Source of the DNA: Lachnospiraceae bacterium
GTDB lineage: Bacteria; Bacillota; Clostridia; Lachnospirales; Lachnospiraceae
Assembly: GCA_016288005.1 (NCBI GenBank)
Contig: JAEEXY010000006.1
Coordinates: forward strand, 1-64,000
DNA: 64,000 nucleotides
Reading direction: 5' to 3'
Position numbers and translations under genes: made by a program. The notes beneath the pieces are model-generated. The model had not been told where the DNA came from. It worked only from the letters and a program-made list of their open reading frames with translations, and did no database searches. Shown one piece after another: positions 27,704 through 37,728 of this stretch; position 1 is the first letter of the stretch; every line of letters begins with the position of its first letter.

Positions 27704-27773
27704 GAATATGCAATAAAAAATGCATCAAATTCCTACCGAATTTGTGCAATAATAACAAGGAGGGCCGCTTTTT

Positions 27774-29012
27774 ATGGCTACTGTTAAACCTTTCAAGTGT
27801 GTGAGACCCAATCCCGATGTTGCAGATAAGGTCGCAGCCCTTCCCTACGACGTTTACAGCCGTGCGGAAGCCAAAGAGAAGGTGAAGGGTGATAATCTGA
27901 CCTTCCTTCGTATCGACAGAGCGGAGACACAGTTCGATGACTCTGTAGGTACATATGATGACTGCGTTTACGCAAAGGCGCGCCAGATGCTCGATGAGGA
28001 CATCGCAAACGGCGTATACATCCGTGATGATGAGGAGTGCTACTACATCTACGAGCTCATCATGGACGGCAGACATCAGACCGGTATCGTTGCCTGTGCA
28101 TCGATCAACGATTACATGAGCGGCGTTATCAAAAAGCATGAGAATACCCGCGAGGATAAGCTTCAGGACCGTATCCGCCACGTAGATACCTGCTCGGCGC
28201 AGACAGGACCCATTTTCCTCGCTTACCGTTCCAATAAGGTCATCAGCGAGGCCGTTAATTCGACCAAGTCCGGGACGAAGCCCATTTATTCGTTCACTTC
28301 TGACGACGGAATTACTCATAATGTCTGGAAGCTTGACGATCCCGCAAAGGTTGAGGCTGTCAGGACCCAGTTCGACAACACCGGCAGCATCTACATCGCA
28401 GACGGACATCACAGATGCGCATCTGCGGTCAAGGTCGGACTTAAGCGCCGTCAGGAGAACCCTAATTACACTGGCGATGAGGAGTTCAACTTCTTCCTTT
28501 CGGTACTGTTCCCCGAGGATCAGCTCATGATCCTGCCTTATAACAGGGTTGTCCGCGATCTCGTAGGACTCTCAGTTGAGAACTTTATGTCGCGTATCAG
28601 GGTCAACTTCCATATCCATGAGGTTGACGGACCTTACGCACCCAAGGAAAAGTGCAGTTACGGTATGTACCTCGACGGCAAATGGTATGAGATCGCCGCG
28701 AGGAGCAATCTCCGTTCAATATCCGATCCTGTTGCGTCACTTGATGTTTCGCTGCTTCAGGATTATCTGCTGGGACCGATCCTCGGTATCGGAGATCCCA
28801 GGACCGACAAGCGTATCGATTTCATCGGCGGCATCAGAGGCCTGTCCGAGCTTGAGCGTCGCTGCGCTACCGGCATGAGGGTTGCATTCTCCATGTACCC
28901 TACATCTATTCAGGAGCTGTTCGCCGTTGCGGACGCCGGCAGGCTGATGCCTCCGAAGTCCACATGGTTTGAGCCCAAGCTCCGCAGTGGCTTGTTCATT
29001 CACCAAATTTAG
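27774..29012 (+). CDS. DUF1015 family protein (SerK-like kinase fold)
   Basis: A 412-residue cytoplasmic protein preceded by AAGGAGGG. The N-terminus VKPFKCVRPNPDVADKVAAL and the motif IADGHHRCASA are diagnostic of DUF1015, which is related to the ParB-like kinases SerK and SbnI that phosphorylate free serine. Clostridial DUF1015 genes often sit beside serine or phosphoglycerate dehydrogenase genes; that neighbourhood is not seen here, so a serine kinase role is only a suggestion. It has its own promoter and terminator. Confidence 0.82.
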   Translation: MATVKPFKCVRPNPDVADKVAALPYDVYSRAEAKEKVKGDNLTFLRIDRAETQFDDSVGTYDDCVYAKARQMLDEDIANGVYIRDDEECYYIYELIMDGRHQTGIVACASINDYMSGVIKKHENTREDKLQDRIRHVDTCSAQTGPIFLAYRSNKVISEAVNSTKSGTKPIYSFTSDDGITHNVWKLDDPAKVEAVRTQFDNTGSIYIADGHHRCASAVKVGLKRRQENPNYTGDEEFNFFLSVLFPEDQLMILPYNRVVRDLVGLSVENFMSRIRVNFHIHEVDGPYAPKEKCSYGMYLDGKWYEIAARSNLRSISDPVASLDVSLLQDYLLGPILGIGDPRTDKRIDFIGGIRGLSELERRCATGMRVAFSMYPTSIQELFAVADAGRLMPPKSTWFEPKLRSGLFIHQI

Positions 29013-29043
29013 TATAATCTTTACTTTCCTTTTTCGGGAAAAG

Positions 29044-29066
29044 GCGGCACTTCGGTGTCGCTTTTT
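29044..29066 (+). terminator. terminator after the DUF1015 gene
   Basis: Stem GCGGCAC (29044-29050), tetraloop TTCG, GTGTCGC, then five T. Confidence 0.85.
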
Positions 29067-29132
29067 CTCATTGCTTATATTTTTTTGTTGTGCTAAAATT
29101 ATGTATATATTTAATCGAATCGAGGGCTGATC

Positions 29133-29615
29133 ATGAGTAAAGAATCCAGTTCAAAGACCTCAGGTCTTAAGCGTTTTATCCGCAGGCTCATCCTGTTTAT
29201 CCTTTTCATCGAGGCTGTTACCGCCGCGGTGCTTAAAGTGATCGAGTACTTTAAGTCCAAAAAGGCCGAAGAGGAGAATCCGAAGCGTGATTTCAAGGAG
29301 ATATTTAATTTCCTCGGCAGAAAGGACGCCGCTTTTTCCGATAAGAATATCTCCGGCGTGATCTCAAAGAATATCATGGGCTCAACCAGTCTCGACCTTT
29401 CCGGGGCATCGTTTAAGGAAGACGGCTTTATATCGCTCAGTTCTTTCTGCAGTGCCGTTTATATCGTTGTGCCCAAGGGCGTCAACGTTAAGATCGACGG
29501 TCTCATCAAGGCTTCGCAGATCGACTGCGACGTTGATGAGGACAGCACCTTACCTACACTCTACATTGCTTCCAAGATCACCTGCAGCAGTGTATATGTG
29601 ACCACAGCCGAATGA
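29133..29615 (+). CDS. membrane protein with LiaF-like C-terminal domain
   Basis: A 160-residue protein with a basic N-terminus, one membrane segment (about residues 18-38) and a cytoplasmic or extracellular beta domain (about 75-160). The spacing and motif of that domain (MGSTSLDLSGA, then YIVVPKGVNVKIDG) resemble the C-terminal domain of LiaF/VraT-type envelope-stress proteins. No LiaRS-like system is adjacent. It overlaps the methyltransferase gene by 4 bases (ATGA). The role is unknown. Confidence 0.6.
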   Translation: MSKESSSKTSGLKRFIRRLILFILFIEAVTAAVLKVIEYFKSKKAEEENPKRDFKEIFNFLGRKDAAFSDKNISGVISKNIMGSTSLDLSGASFKEDGFISLSSFCSAVYIVVPKGVNVKIDGLIKASQIDCDVDEDSTLPTLYIASKITCSSVYVTTAE

Positions 29616-31114
29616 ATTGCACAGAATTATTTGATAAAATAGTTTCCGGTGAGGATACGAAAGCCTGTCTGCAGCAGCTTAGGAAGGCTCTTAAAGACCT
29701 GCCCGTATCGGAAATACCGGAGGCTGTAACAGGCGGCAGCGAAGTATTTGTCGGGCTTTTATCCGACCCGGATCCCAAGATCAGGCAGAATGCCGCTCAT
29801 ATACTCGGTCTCTTAAAGGTTAAGGGAACCGAAGAGGCGCTTTATTCGTCTTATTTACGGGACGAAACCTTATACAACAAAGCTGCGTATCTTTCGGCGC
29901 TCTCGGATTTGGATCATTCCGCACTCGATAAGAGACTGCTCGCTCGCAGAGCGGAGCTTATCGCAGGCACATATGAGCCCGATATGAAAAAGCATATCGG
30001 CGAGGAGCTGCATGAACTGAGCCTTCTGCTGAAGGACTCATTCCCGAAGCATGAGTTTAACGCATCGGGGCTTTTAAACGAGTGCGTACTCCTTACAAAC
30101 CGCAACTTTAAGCAGGTCACCATGAATCAGGTGAAGAACATCCCTCATAAGGAGTTCACCGCGGGAGTCATGGTAAAGACCGAACAGCCGGCGAAGCTGC
30201 TCAATGCCGTCAGGACCTTCAGCGAGATGCTGTTCGTGCCAGACGGCATCAAAACATGTTCTTCCGATCCCGTATCGGCAGCTTCGGAGCTTATCGGAGC
30301 AGGTATTGCCGATTATATCCGCGCTCGCCTTACAGAGCCTGGTTCGCCCGTGTTTTTCCGTGTCGATTACAGGGCCAGGGACGAAAAAGCCGCTGCTCCG
30401 TTTGAGCGCAGGCTTTCATCCGAGCTGGAGGCTGCATCCGGTTGGAGCATGATCAATTCGACGAGCGACTATGAGGTCGAGCTCAGATTCATAGACACCG
30501 CCGATTCAAAGCTCGTCGTGCTCATACGTTTCTGCGGACTGACCGACAGGCGCTTCGCATACCGGCAGCACACACTGCCTGTCAGCATTAAGCCTTATCT
30601 GGCAGCGCTCATGATGAATCTGGCAAAGGACCGCTTTAAGGATAACGCGGCAGTGCTCGACCCGTTCTGCGGCTGCGGCACCATGCTGGCTGAACGAGAG
30701 TTTATCAGACCCGCCAGGCTGTACTACGGCATTGACATATTCGGCGACGCCGTTGAAGCCGCTTCGGCCAACCTTAAGCTTGCGGGCATTGCCTCAAAGA
30801 CCGAGCTCATTAAGCGTGATTTCTTTGATTTTTCGCATAAGTACCGCTTTGACGAGGTCATTACCGACATGCCTTTTGTCACGGGGCAGAAGAGTCTCGC
30901 CGATATTTCCGCACTGTACGCCGCATTCTTCAAGAAGCTTCCCTCGGTTCTCGAACAGGACGGGACCGCGTTCATCTATACGAGAAACAGGGATCTTTTG
31001 AGAAAGTATTCACTTGCAGCGGGCTTCTTCGTCAATGCCGAGTTTGAGATCTCGCGCATGGAGGGCAGCTATTTCTGCATTTTATCTCGCAAACAGGAGC
31101 ATCAGCAGCTATGA
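29612..31114 (+). CDS. HEAT-repeat protein fused to an RlmL/Trm-type methyltransferase domain
   Basis: A 500-residue protein. The first 110 residues carry HEAT-like helices (SDPDPKIRQNAAHILGLLK). The middle part resembles the RNA-binding region of COG0116 enzymes. The C-terminal Rossmann fold has SAM motif I as VLDPFCGCGTMLAE and an acidic end of strand 2 (YYGIDIFGDAV). The catalytic box, usually (N/D)PP(Y/F), is DMPF here. The family methylates guanine N2 in rRNA or tRNA. Target and activity are uncertain because of the altered box. Confidence 0.75.
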   Translation: MNCTELFDKIVSGEDTKACLQQLRKALKDLPVSEIPEAVTGGSEVFVGLLSDPDPKIRQNAAHILGLLKVKGTEEALYSSYLRDETLYNKAAYLSALSDLDHSALDKRLLARRAELIAGTYEPDMKKHIGEELHELSLLLKDSFPKHEFNASGLLNECVLLTNRNFKQVTMNQVKNIPHKEFTAGVMVKTEQPAKLLNAVRTFSEMLFVPDGIKTCSSDPVSAASELIGAGIADYIRARLTEPGSPVFFRVDYRARDEKAAAPFERRLSSELEAASGWSMINSTSDYEVELRFIDTADSKLVVLIRFCGLTDRRFAYRQHTLPVSIKPYLAALMMNLAKDRFKDNAAVLDPFCGCGTMLAEREFIRPARLYYGIDIFGDAVEAASANLKLAGIASKTELIKRDFFDFSHKYRFDEVITDMPFVTGQKSLADISALYAAFFKKLPSVLEQDGTAFIYTRNRDLLRKYSLAAGFFVNAEFEISRMEGSYFCILSRKQEHQQL

Positions 31115-31290
31115 AAAAAGGTAAACTGGTCAAGATCATACTGATCATTTCCGTCCTTGCTTTCGTTTCCCTATTGGGAGTATACATATACGGGAGGATC
31201 AAAAACCGTCCCGTGACCGTCTCACAGCGTGAGCAGTACCAGGAACAGTTCAGAAACCAGGAGGATGAGACAGATGAAAACGCGCAATAA
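31111..31290 (+). CDS. 59-residue single-pass membrane protein before sortase
   Basis: Found by translating the gap. MKKGKLVKII starts a hydrophobic segment (about residues 8-27) followed by a polar tail ending in EDETDENAQ. It overlaps the methyltransferase stop by 4 bases and the sortase start by 17 bases; its codons supply the sortase ribosome site (AGGAGG, 31259-31264). The tight coupling argues for a real gene, but no family is recognised. Confidence 0.7.
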   Translation: MKKGKLVKIILIISVLAFVSLLGVYIYGRIKNRPVTVSQREQYQEQFRNQEDETDENAQ

Positions 31291-32083
31291 ATTGTTTTTC
31301 ATTCTTGGAATAATAATAATCGTGGTCGGTATAGGCATCATAATCTATCCGATCGCGACTCACATTTATTCGGAACATGCGCAGAAAGTGCTGATGGAGG
31401 AAGCCAAAGAGGAGATCTTAAAGAACATTCTCGAGGCCAACTCTAAGGTAACCGAAGCGCCCACGCCGACACCCGTGATCACGGCAGCGCCCGCAGATTC
31501 CGCCGGTACCGATAACGGCACTGAGGATATCACCGAGCCGCCCGCAGACCCCGCAACCGACGTTGCGACTGATGATTCCGGTCTGCTCGGCGCGGATATC
31601 GGCGAAGAGGAGCCCATCGAATCGGCCGAAGAGACTCTCAGCAGCTCCAGGCTTGCCGGACAGAAGTGTATCGGCATCATCACGATCGATGAGATCAGCC
31701 TGGTATATGCCGTTGTTGAGGGTGTAAAAGATTCCAATATCGGTGTGGCCATCGGTCATTTCCCCGATTCCGCAGGCATCGGCGAGGAGGGCAACTGTGC
31801 GCTCGCAGGCCATAACGGCGGCCACTACAGCAGATATTTCAAGGACATCAAAAAGCTTAAAAAGGGCGACAAGGTTATCCTTACCGACCTCAACGGCTTT
31901 GAGTACCAGTATGACGTTTACGAGTCGTTCATCTGCGAGCCCACCGATGTTTTTGTGGTCGAGGATCTCGGCATCAAGGGCAAATTCCTTACGATGGTTA
32001 CCTGCACTAACGGCGGTACCCAGCGCTACATTGTCAGAGCCAAGTGCACGACTGAGGCTTCGCTCATGAAGGGTGTCAAATAA
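31274..32083 (+). CDS. class D-like sortase
   Basis: A membrane-anchored transpeptidase that attaches surface proteins to the wall. The ATG at 31274 lies 9 bases after AGGAGG; earlier ATG codons in frame sit on or before that site. N-terminal membrane segment about residues 6-29, a Thr/Pro/Ala/Asp-rich linker (about 55-125), then the sortase fold. The catalytic triad is visible: His in LAGHNGGH, Cys in LTMVTCTNGG and Arg in QRYIVRA. No protein with an LPxTG-type sorting signal is encoded in this window, so the substrates lie elsewhere. Confidence 0.9.
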   Translation: MKTRNKLFFILGIIIIVVGIGIIIYPIATHIYSEHAQKVLMEEAKEEILKNILEANSKVTEAPTPTPVITAAPADSAGTDNGTEDITEPPADPATDVATDDSGLLGADIGEEEPIESAEETLSSSRLAGQKCIGIITIDEISLVYAVVEGVKDSNIGVAIGHFPDSAGIGEEGNCALAGHNGGHYSRYFKDIKKLKKGDKVILTDLNGFEYQYDVYESFICEPTDVFVVEDLGIKGKFLTMVTCTNGGTQRYIVRAKCTTEASLMKGVK

Positions 32084-32790
32084 TGTATTATTTTGCGTAC
32101 ATTGCGGTCGGTGCGGTCATCATGGAGTTCCTGCTCCTGCCGATCTATATCAGGCTGAAGCACCGTCAGAAATATGCGCCTCTTAAGATATTCCTGAAGG
32201 GCTGCATGACACTGATACCCGTTGTTTTCTGTGCCTCGGGCATACTTAAGCTGCATGCACGGACGGGAGACTGGCATAACCTGGTGTCCGGAACAGGGTA
32301 TCAGACATCACTGTTTGTACTTTTCGGACTTTCGATCTGCCTTATCGCGGATGTTCTGCTGGTCATCAATTTCCCGGTCGGCATGCTGTTCTTTCTGGCG
32401 GGGCATATATGCTATATTGTGTATTTCCTGACGATCGGCGGTTTTAATCCCATAAGCATCGCGGCATTCCTTATCGGTATCGCGCTCGCATACAGATATT
32501 ACAGCCGCTTTAAGGACGCGATGGGAAAGCTCTGGCCCGCTTATTACCTGTACGGGATCACGATAATCACGACACTGTCGCTGGGTATCATGCTTCCGTT
32601 TGCGTTGGGTCCTTACGGCATACTTCCGGCGCTGGCGGCCTGCCTTACCGTTATTTCGGACTTTATGCTCGCTGCCAACCGCATCTCGGGACGCAAGCCC
32701 TGGTCCGACCTGATGTACCTCAGTTATTATTTTACCGGACAGTTTTTCATGTCGCTCAGCGTATTCATTCCGGTTATGCTTAATCTTTGA
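32083..32790 (+). CDS. YhhN family membrane protein (lysoplasmalogenase-like)
   Basis: A 235-residue protein with about eight membrane segments. SICLIADVLLVINF and FLAGHICYIVYF match the two YhhN core motifs with the paired acidic and His residues. Characterised members hydrolyse the vinyl-ether bond of lysoplasmalogens; anaerobic clostridia make plasmalogens, which fits. Its ATG shares one base with the sortase stop. Confidence 0.8.
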   Translation: MYYFAYIAVGAVIMEFLLLPIYIRLKHRQKYAPLKIFLKGCMTLIPVVFCASGILKLHARTGDWHNLVSGTGYQTSLFVLFGLSICLIADVLLVINFPVGMLFFLAGHICYIVYFLTIGGFNPISIAAFLIGIALAYRYYSRFKDAMGKLWPAYYLYGITIITTLSLGIMLPFALGPYGILPALAACLTVISDFMLAANRISGRKPWSDLMYLSYYFTGQFFMSLSVFIPVMLNL

Positions 32791-32791
32791 T

Positions 32792-33661
32792 ATGACGGTT
32801 GTTTATGTTTTACTGATCTTGTTCATATGCTTTACGGCGTATTCAGTGACCGAATCCCTGCGATTTAAGGTCACTGATTATTGCGTAAAGAGCAAAAAGC
32901 TCCCTGCTGCGCTCTCGGGCAAAAGGATCGCGCTGCTTGCCGATCTGCACTGCACTCACTTCGGGCGGGACAACGCGCGTCTCTTTAAGAGTCTCGCGGA
33001 ACTCTCACCTGACATCATCGTGATAGCGGGAGATTTAACCGACGGGCACGATGAGACCGAGTTTGAGTACGCGCGCTCATTTTTAAAAAGCCTTACGGCA
33101 CTCGGTATCCCGGTATACTACGCCTACGGCAATCATGAGACCAAGTTTTCCTTAAGGGAAAACGACCTGTATAACAGATACGAAACACTCGTCCGGGATT
33201 CCGGATGCATACTGCTAAAAAACGAGTCAGCCCTGCTTTGCTCCGGTGCGCGAGTATACGGTCCGGAACTGAAGCTCGGGCATTACAACGCCAAATACGA
33301 GCCGGACAGGGGAGTACCCGATGTCAATGAGTATCTTGGCCCCGCAGATCCAGGCGAATACAACATCCTGATCGCGCATACGCCCGAATACGAGAAGGCT
33401 TACTATAACTGGGGCGCTGATCTCGTTCTCTCGGGGCATGTGCACGGCGGACTGTTCAGACTTCCTTTTCTCGGAGGAGTTATCTCGCCCAGGTTTAAGC
33501 TTTTTCCCCATTATGACAGGGGACTCTTTTCCGACGGTGAGCACACCATGATACTTTCGGCGGGACTCGGCTGGCACGGATTCCCGTTCAGGTTCAACAA
33601 TCTGCCCGAGATCGTAAATATTACATTGGAGAAAGATAATGAGTTTACAGGTAAAGCTTGA
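32792..33661 (+). CDS. membrane-associated metallophosphoesterase
   Basis: A 289-residue calcineurin-type phosphoesterase with one N-terminal membrane segment (about 1-20). Metal motifs are in order: ADLHCTHFG, IVIAGDLTDG, YGNHE, and AHTPEY with LSGHVHGG. It resembles the YkuE-like group, which acts at the membrane or wall. It starts 1 base after the YhhN stop and overlaps scpA by 23 bases, so expression is linked to chromosome-segregation genes; the substrate is unknown. Confidence 0.87.
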   Translation: MTVVYVLLILFICFTAYSVTESLRFKVTDYCVKSKKLPAALSGKRIALLADLHCTHFGRDNARLFKSLAELSPDIIVIAGDLTDGHDETEFEYARSFLKSLTALGIPVYYAYGNHETKFSLRENDLYNRYETLVRDSGCILLKNESALLCSGARVYGPELKLGHYNAKYEPDRGVPDVNEYLGPADPGEYNILIAHTPEYEKAYYNWGADLVLSGHVHGGLFRLPFLGGVISPRFKLFPHYDRGLFSDGEHTMILSAGLGWHGFPFRFNNLPEIVNITLEKDNEFTGKA

Positions 33662-34421
33662 AGCCTTCGAAGGCCCTCTCGATCTGCTGCTGCATCTGAT
33701 CGAGAAAAATAAAGTGAATATTTACGACATTCCGATCGTCGAGATAACCGAGCAGTACATGGAATACGTCAACGCGATGGAAACGAGCAACATGGACGTA
33801 ATGAGCGATTTCCTCGTTATGGCCGCCACATTGCTCCGCATCAAATCGCAGATGCTGCTTCCCGCGCCTCCCGCTGAGGACGGAGAGGAGCCCGTCGATC
33901 CGAGAGCCGAGCTGGTCGAAAAGCTGCTCGAATACAAGATGTACAAATACATTTCCTTTGAGCTCAAGGACAAACAGCTCGACGCTTCAAAGGTCATGTT
34001 CAAGGAGTCCACGGTTCCGGATGAGGTCAAGGCCTACAAGCCCGAGATCGATGTCAGCGAGATACTTACGGACGTTACGCTTTCCAAGCTGCAGACCATA
34101 TTCAACGATCTGGTCAAGAAAAAAGAGGACCGCATCGACCCGATCCGCAGCAAATTCGGAAAGATCGAAAAAGAAGACTCGAACATCTACCAGATCATTC
34201 TCGATCTGCAGACCTACGGTGTCGAGCACAGGCATTTCTCATTCCGCAAATACATGGAGCGGCAGCATACCAAGATGGACATGATCATCAGTTTCCTGGC
34301 CATCCTGGAGCTTATCAAGATGGGCCGCGTCCGTATAGAGCAGGAGGAGCTCTTCGACGATATCACGATAGATTATCTGGCAACGGATATAACGCCGGTC
34401 GAGGATTTCATGCAGGAATGA
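33639..34421 (+). CDS. scpA: segregation and condensation protein A
   Basis: Kleisin subunit of the Smc-ScpAB condensin. 260 residues; the N-terminal helix pattern LEAFEGPLDLLLHLIEKNKV is diagnostic, and the C-terminal winged helix (ILELIKMGRVRIEQEELF) binds Smc. GGAG lies 5 bases before the ATG. scpB follows after 40 bases. Confidence 0.96.
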   Translation: MSLQVKLEAFEGPLDLLLHLIEKNKVNIYDIPIVEITEQYMEYVNAMETSNMDVMSDFLVMAATLLRIKSQMLLPAPPAEDGEEPVDPRAELVEKLLEYKMYKYISFELKDKQLDASKVMFKESTVPDEVKAYKPEIDVSEILTDVTLSKLQTIFNDLVKKKEDRIDPIRSKFGKIEKEDSNIYQIILDLQTYGVEHRHFSFRKYMERQHTKMDMIISFLAILELIKMGRVRIEQEELFDDITIDYLATDITPVEDFMQE

Positions 34422-34461
34422 GGGCCGGTCACGCAATACTATTTTTACAGAGGAACAGACA

Positions 34462-35055
34462 ATGGAAGACATCAGCAAACTTGACGAAGAATTAAAGCTG
34501 CTTCTCGCTCACGTTGAAGCCATACTTTTCACGATGGGCGAAGCGGTTGAGATAAGCAGGATAGCGGAGGCCGTAGGGCACGACGAGGACACGGTCCGCA
34601 AAGTCATCAGGAACCTCATGGAGCGTTATGAGGACGAGAGCTTCGGAGTACAGATCATCGAGCTCAACGGAGCATTCCAGATGTGCACTAAAGCTTCGAT
34701 GTACGAGACCATAATCAAGATCACAAATGTCCCGAAAAAGTTCACGCTCACGGATGTCCTGCTCGAGACACTATCCATCGTGGCATACAAACAGCCTATC
34801 ACCAAGGCCGAGATAGAGGCCATCAGAGGCGTTAATTCCGATCATTCGGTCAATAAGCTGCTCGAGTACAACCTGATCTGCGAAGTCGGCAGGAAAAACG
34901 CTCCCGGCCGTCCGTGCATGTTCGGCACCACCGAAGAGTTTTTGAGGAATTTCGGACTCGCTTCGCTCGATGAACTACCCGAGATCAATCAGGAAAAGAT
35001 CGAAGAGTTCAAATCGGAAGCGGAAGATGAAATGCAGCTTACTCTAGATATATGA
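34462..35055 (+). CDS. scpB: segregation and condensation protein B
   Basis: Winged-helix dimer that binds ScpA. 197 residues with ILFTMGEAVEISRIAEAVG near the start and VAYKQPITKAEIEAIRGVN and GRPCMFGTTEEFLRNFGL in the second winged helix, each a family hallmark. It lies directly after scpA as in other Firmicutes. Confidence 0.96.
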   Translation: MEDISKLDEELKLLLAHVEAILFTMGEAVEISRIAEAVGHDEDTVRKVIRNLMERYEDESFGVQIIELNGAFQMCTKASMYETIIKITNVPKKFTLTDVLLETLSIVAYKQPITKAEIEAIRGVNSDHSVNKLLEYNLICEVGRKNAPGRPCMFGTTEEFLRNFGLASLDELPEINQEKIEEFKSEAEDEMQLTLDI

Positions 35056-35124
35056 ATATTTTTTGCGAATACGTTACCAAAAGTTTCGTGTTCGCAATTT
35101 TTTTACTCCTTCTTCACAAAACTA

Positions 35125-35154
35125 TTGATTTTTTGATACGAATTCATGTATAAT
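35125..35154 (+). promoter_or_regulatory. promoter of the second chemoreceptor gene
   Basis: TTGATT (35125-35130) and TATAAT (35149-35154), spacer 18. An AGAGGAGG site lies before the ATG. Confidence 0.6.
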
Positions 35155-35231
35155 ATCATGTAACAAAAAAGATTGGATCGGATTTACTTTTTTGTTAAAT
35201 CTTTCATCAGATAATCAGAGGAGGATCGCCA

Positions 35232-37259
35232 ATGTTACGCAGTCTGAAAGTCAAACTTGTTATCATCATTGCAGTTCTCTGCGCTGCTGTACTTGCTCTT
35301 GAATGCTTCGTTACATTAAAACGTACCGAAGTCAGCTTCGAGGATGTACTTAACGAGAATTACGAGATAAAGACCGATTATTTCTCATCCACGATCGATT
35401 CATGGATGATCGAAGAGGCCGGAACCCTGCAGGCTATCGAATCAGCAGTTCTCTGCATGGATTCCACACCCGAGCACCGTGAACAGTCGATGCAGTCGAT
35501 AGTTGCTTCGCTCGAAGGCATTACTGCGCAGAACAGTAAGGTTTCGATGGTTTATGTCCAGCTTGCCGAAGGTATTTTCCTGAACGGTTCCCAGTGGGAT
35601 TCGGGCGACTTCGACGGACGTACCAGAGGCTGGTACCAGAAAGCCAAAGAAGCTAACGGTGCTCCTGTTTTCAATGAGCCTTATATCGATGCTTCGAGCG
35701 GCAATCTTATCATCACTCTTTCCAAATATATCAGCATGAACAACTGGGAAGGCGTTGTAGGTCTTGATATCTATATCGATACCATGCTTTCAAGGATCGA
35801 TAATCTTGTTGACACAAACAACGGAAAGGGCGAGTACCTTTTCATCACGGACCAGAACGGCAACATGGTTTATCATCCCAACAAGGATTACCAGCCGACA
35901 CCTGACAAGATCATGAACGTATCCGAACTCGGTGTTGATTATATTATGGCTGTGGAAGAAGATCCCGACGGCGGTATCCCCGATTACAACGGTGAGAATA
36001 TCTATGTAACTCACAGTGTTATCCCCACTTCCGAGTGGCAGGTATACTATGTTTCACCTACACGCAATTATGACTCTCTTACCGACAACATAAAGAATAC
36101 AATGACAACGATCCTGATCATCTGTCTCGTTGTTGCCATTATCGTATCTGTCGGTGTTGGTATGTGGATCGCAGCTCCCATTACCGACGCCAGCAAAAAG
36201 GTTAAGGCTATGGCTGTCAGCGTCAGCGAAGGCAACGCAGACCTGACCCGTGATATAGAGAGCAAGTCAAAGGACGAAGTTGGCGATCTGGTTGCGGCTG
36301 TCAATGAATTAAAGACCGCTATGGCAGGCATTATCGCAAATATCAATACTGCGTCCGGACAGCTCATCGACAATGTTTCCGAATTAAAGACGGCAGCAAA
36401 TATCAGCTCCGACAATGCTTCGAACATTTCCTCCACGATGGAAGAGATGAGCGCGACCTCCGAAGAGACTTCGGCTTCGACCACTCAGGTTTCCGCACAG
36501 ATCGGAGACATCACCGAGCTGACGGGCAAGGTAAGCGCCAATGCCAATTCCAAGGCTAAAGAGATCAGCAGAAGCCTTGATAATGTTGAAAAGCTCAAGT
36601 CCGATATCGAGCGCAACGATGAGCAGATGAACAACCGTCTGAATAACGCTATCGAGACCATGAAGAGCAGGATCGCCGACACCAAGAAAGTAGAAGAGAT
36701 CCAGAAGATGACCCAGGGTATCTCCGATGTCGCTTCGCAGACCAACCTGCTTTCGCTCAATGCTTCCATCGAGGCAGCCAGAGCCGGTGAGGCCGGACGC
36801 GGATTCGCTGTTGTTGCCGATGAGATCGGACAGCTGGCAAACAACTCCGCGGACATGGCAAAGAGCATCCAGGAAGTATCGGACGATGTACTCGCTATCG
36901 TAGATCAGCTCGTAAAGGCTGCCGAGGAAGTTTCGGATGTTATGCTTGAGATCTCCGAAGAGAACTCCAAGGAGAAGGACAAGATCATCACCGAATACAT
37001 GAATACTCTGAACGAGTGCCACGACGCTATGTCAGAGATCTCCGACAACAATACCGAGATAGCATCGAACATCGAGAGGATCAAGCAGTCCATCGACGCC
37101 ATCGACGTAGCTGTTGAAGAGAACGCACAGGGCATCACGACTGTTGCCGGCGGTACTTCGGAGCTTGTTTCCGCATCCGACAACGTAATGAGCAGCGCGA
37201 ATTCCGTAGACAGGATCTCGAACGAGCTCAAGGATCACGTAAAAGGATTCAAGTGCTGA
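35232..37259 (+). CDS. methyl-accepting chemotaxis protein with dCache-type sensor
   Basis: A 675-residue chemoreceptor. Membrane segments lie at about residues 8-28 and 292-315. The 260-residue outer part has the double-Cache pattern: [20 protein letters not shown], then [11 protein letters not shown], and a second repeat around [17 protein letters not shown] at about 316-370, then the signalling coiled coil with tip [20 protein letters not shown] and [15 protein letters not shown]. dCache domains commonly bind amino acids; the motif for a specific ligand was not verified. It is monocistronic. Confidence 0.94.
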   Translation: MLRSLKVKLVIIIAVLCAAVLALECFVTLKRTEVSFEDVLNENYEIKTDYFSSTIDSWMIEEAGTLQAIESAVLCMDSTPEHREQSMQSIVASLEGITAQNSKVSMVYVQLAEGIFLNGSQWDSGDFDGRTRGWYQKAKEANGAPVFNEPYIDASSGNLIITLSKYISMNNWEGVVGLDIYIDTMLSRIDNLVDTNNGKGEYLFITDQNGNMVYHPNKDYQPTPDKIMNVSELGVDYIMAVEEDPDGGIPDYNGENIYVTHSVIPTSEWQVYYVSPTRNYDSLTDNIKNTMTTILIICLVVAIIVSVGVGMWIAAPITDASKKVKAMAVSVSEGNADLTRDIESKSKDEVGDLVAAVNELKTAMAGIIANINTASGQLIDNVSELKTAANISSDNASNISSTMEEMSATSEETSASTTQVSAQIGDITELTGKVSANANSKAKEISRSLDNVEKLKSDIERNDEQMNNRLNNAIETMKSRIADTKKVEEIQKMTQGISDVASQTNLLSLNASIEAARAGEAGRGFAVVADEIGQLANNSADMAKSIQEVSDDVLAIVDQLVKAAEEVSDVMLEISEENSKEKDKIITEYMNTLNECHDAMSEISDNNTEIASNIERIKQSIDAIDVAVEENAQGITTVAGGTSELVSASDNVMSSANSVDRISNELKDHVKGFKC

Positions 37260-37270
37260 TAAATTTATGC

Positions 37271-37299
37271 TTGACATTTGAAATAAATCCCATTATATT
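37271..37299 (+). promoter_or_regulatory. promoter of the rplU operon
   Basis: Consensus TTGACA (37271-37276) and TATATT (37294-37299) with a 17-base spacer. Confidence 0.8.
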
Positions 37300-37304
37300 A
37301 AATG

Positions 37305-37395
37305 AGTATGCGTGGTTTCACGCACTTTCGGCCGCACGGCGAGGGCGTAAGTGCCTTTTGGCCCCCACAGCCGGCGAGTATTTAATCAGGAGGAA
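37305..37395 (+). promoter_or_regulatory. L21 leader (candidate autoregulatory RNA)
   Basis: The 100-base leader before rplU contains a perfect hairpin, TGCGTG (37309-37314) with CACGCA (37319-37324), followed by GC-rich complementary blocks (GGCCGCACGGC, then GGCCCCC and CAGCCGGC). Firmicutes rplU genes are known to carry an L21 leader structure thought to bind L21. Position and structure fit; the match to the Rfam model was not tested. Confidence 0.6.
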
Positions 37396-37401
37396 ATCTT
37401 A

Positions 37402-37710
37402 ATGTACGCAGTTATTGCAACAGGTGGCAAGCAGTACAAAGTAGCCGAAGGCGATGTTATCAAAGTTGAGAAGCTTGGTGTTGCTGCAGGCGAGACCGTA
37501 TCTTTTGACCAGGTTCTTGTTGTAAATGATGGTTCGCTCAAGGTTGGTAATCCCACTATCAGCGGCGCAAGCGTTTCTGCTTCAGTTGTTGAAGAAGGCA
37601 AGAATCGTAAGATCATTGTTTACAGATACAAGAGAAAAAGCGGCTATCACAAGAAGAACGGCCACAGACAGGCTTATACAAAGGTTAAGATCGAGAAGAT
37701 CAACGCTTAA
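37402..37710 (+). CDS. rplU: 50S ribosomal protein L21
   Basis: 102 residues, starting [14 protein letters not shown], the L21 signature, and ending in a basic [20 protein letters not shown] (37390-37395) fixes the ATG at 37402; the frame is open further upstream but only through leader sequence. Confidence 0.97.
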   Translation: MYAVIATGGKQYKVAEGDVIKVEKLGVAAGETVSFDQVLVVNDGSLKVGNPTISGASVSASVVEEGKNRKIIVYRYKRKSGYHKKNGHRQAYTKVKIEKINA

Positions 37711-37728
37711 TCGTTCGAGGACAGGATT

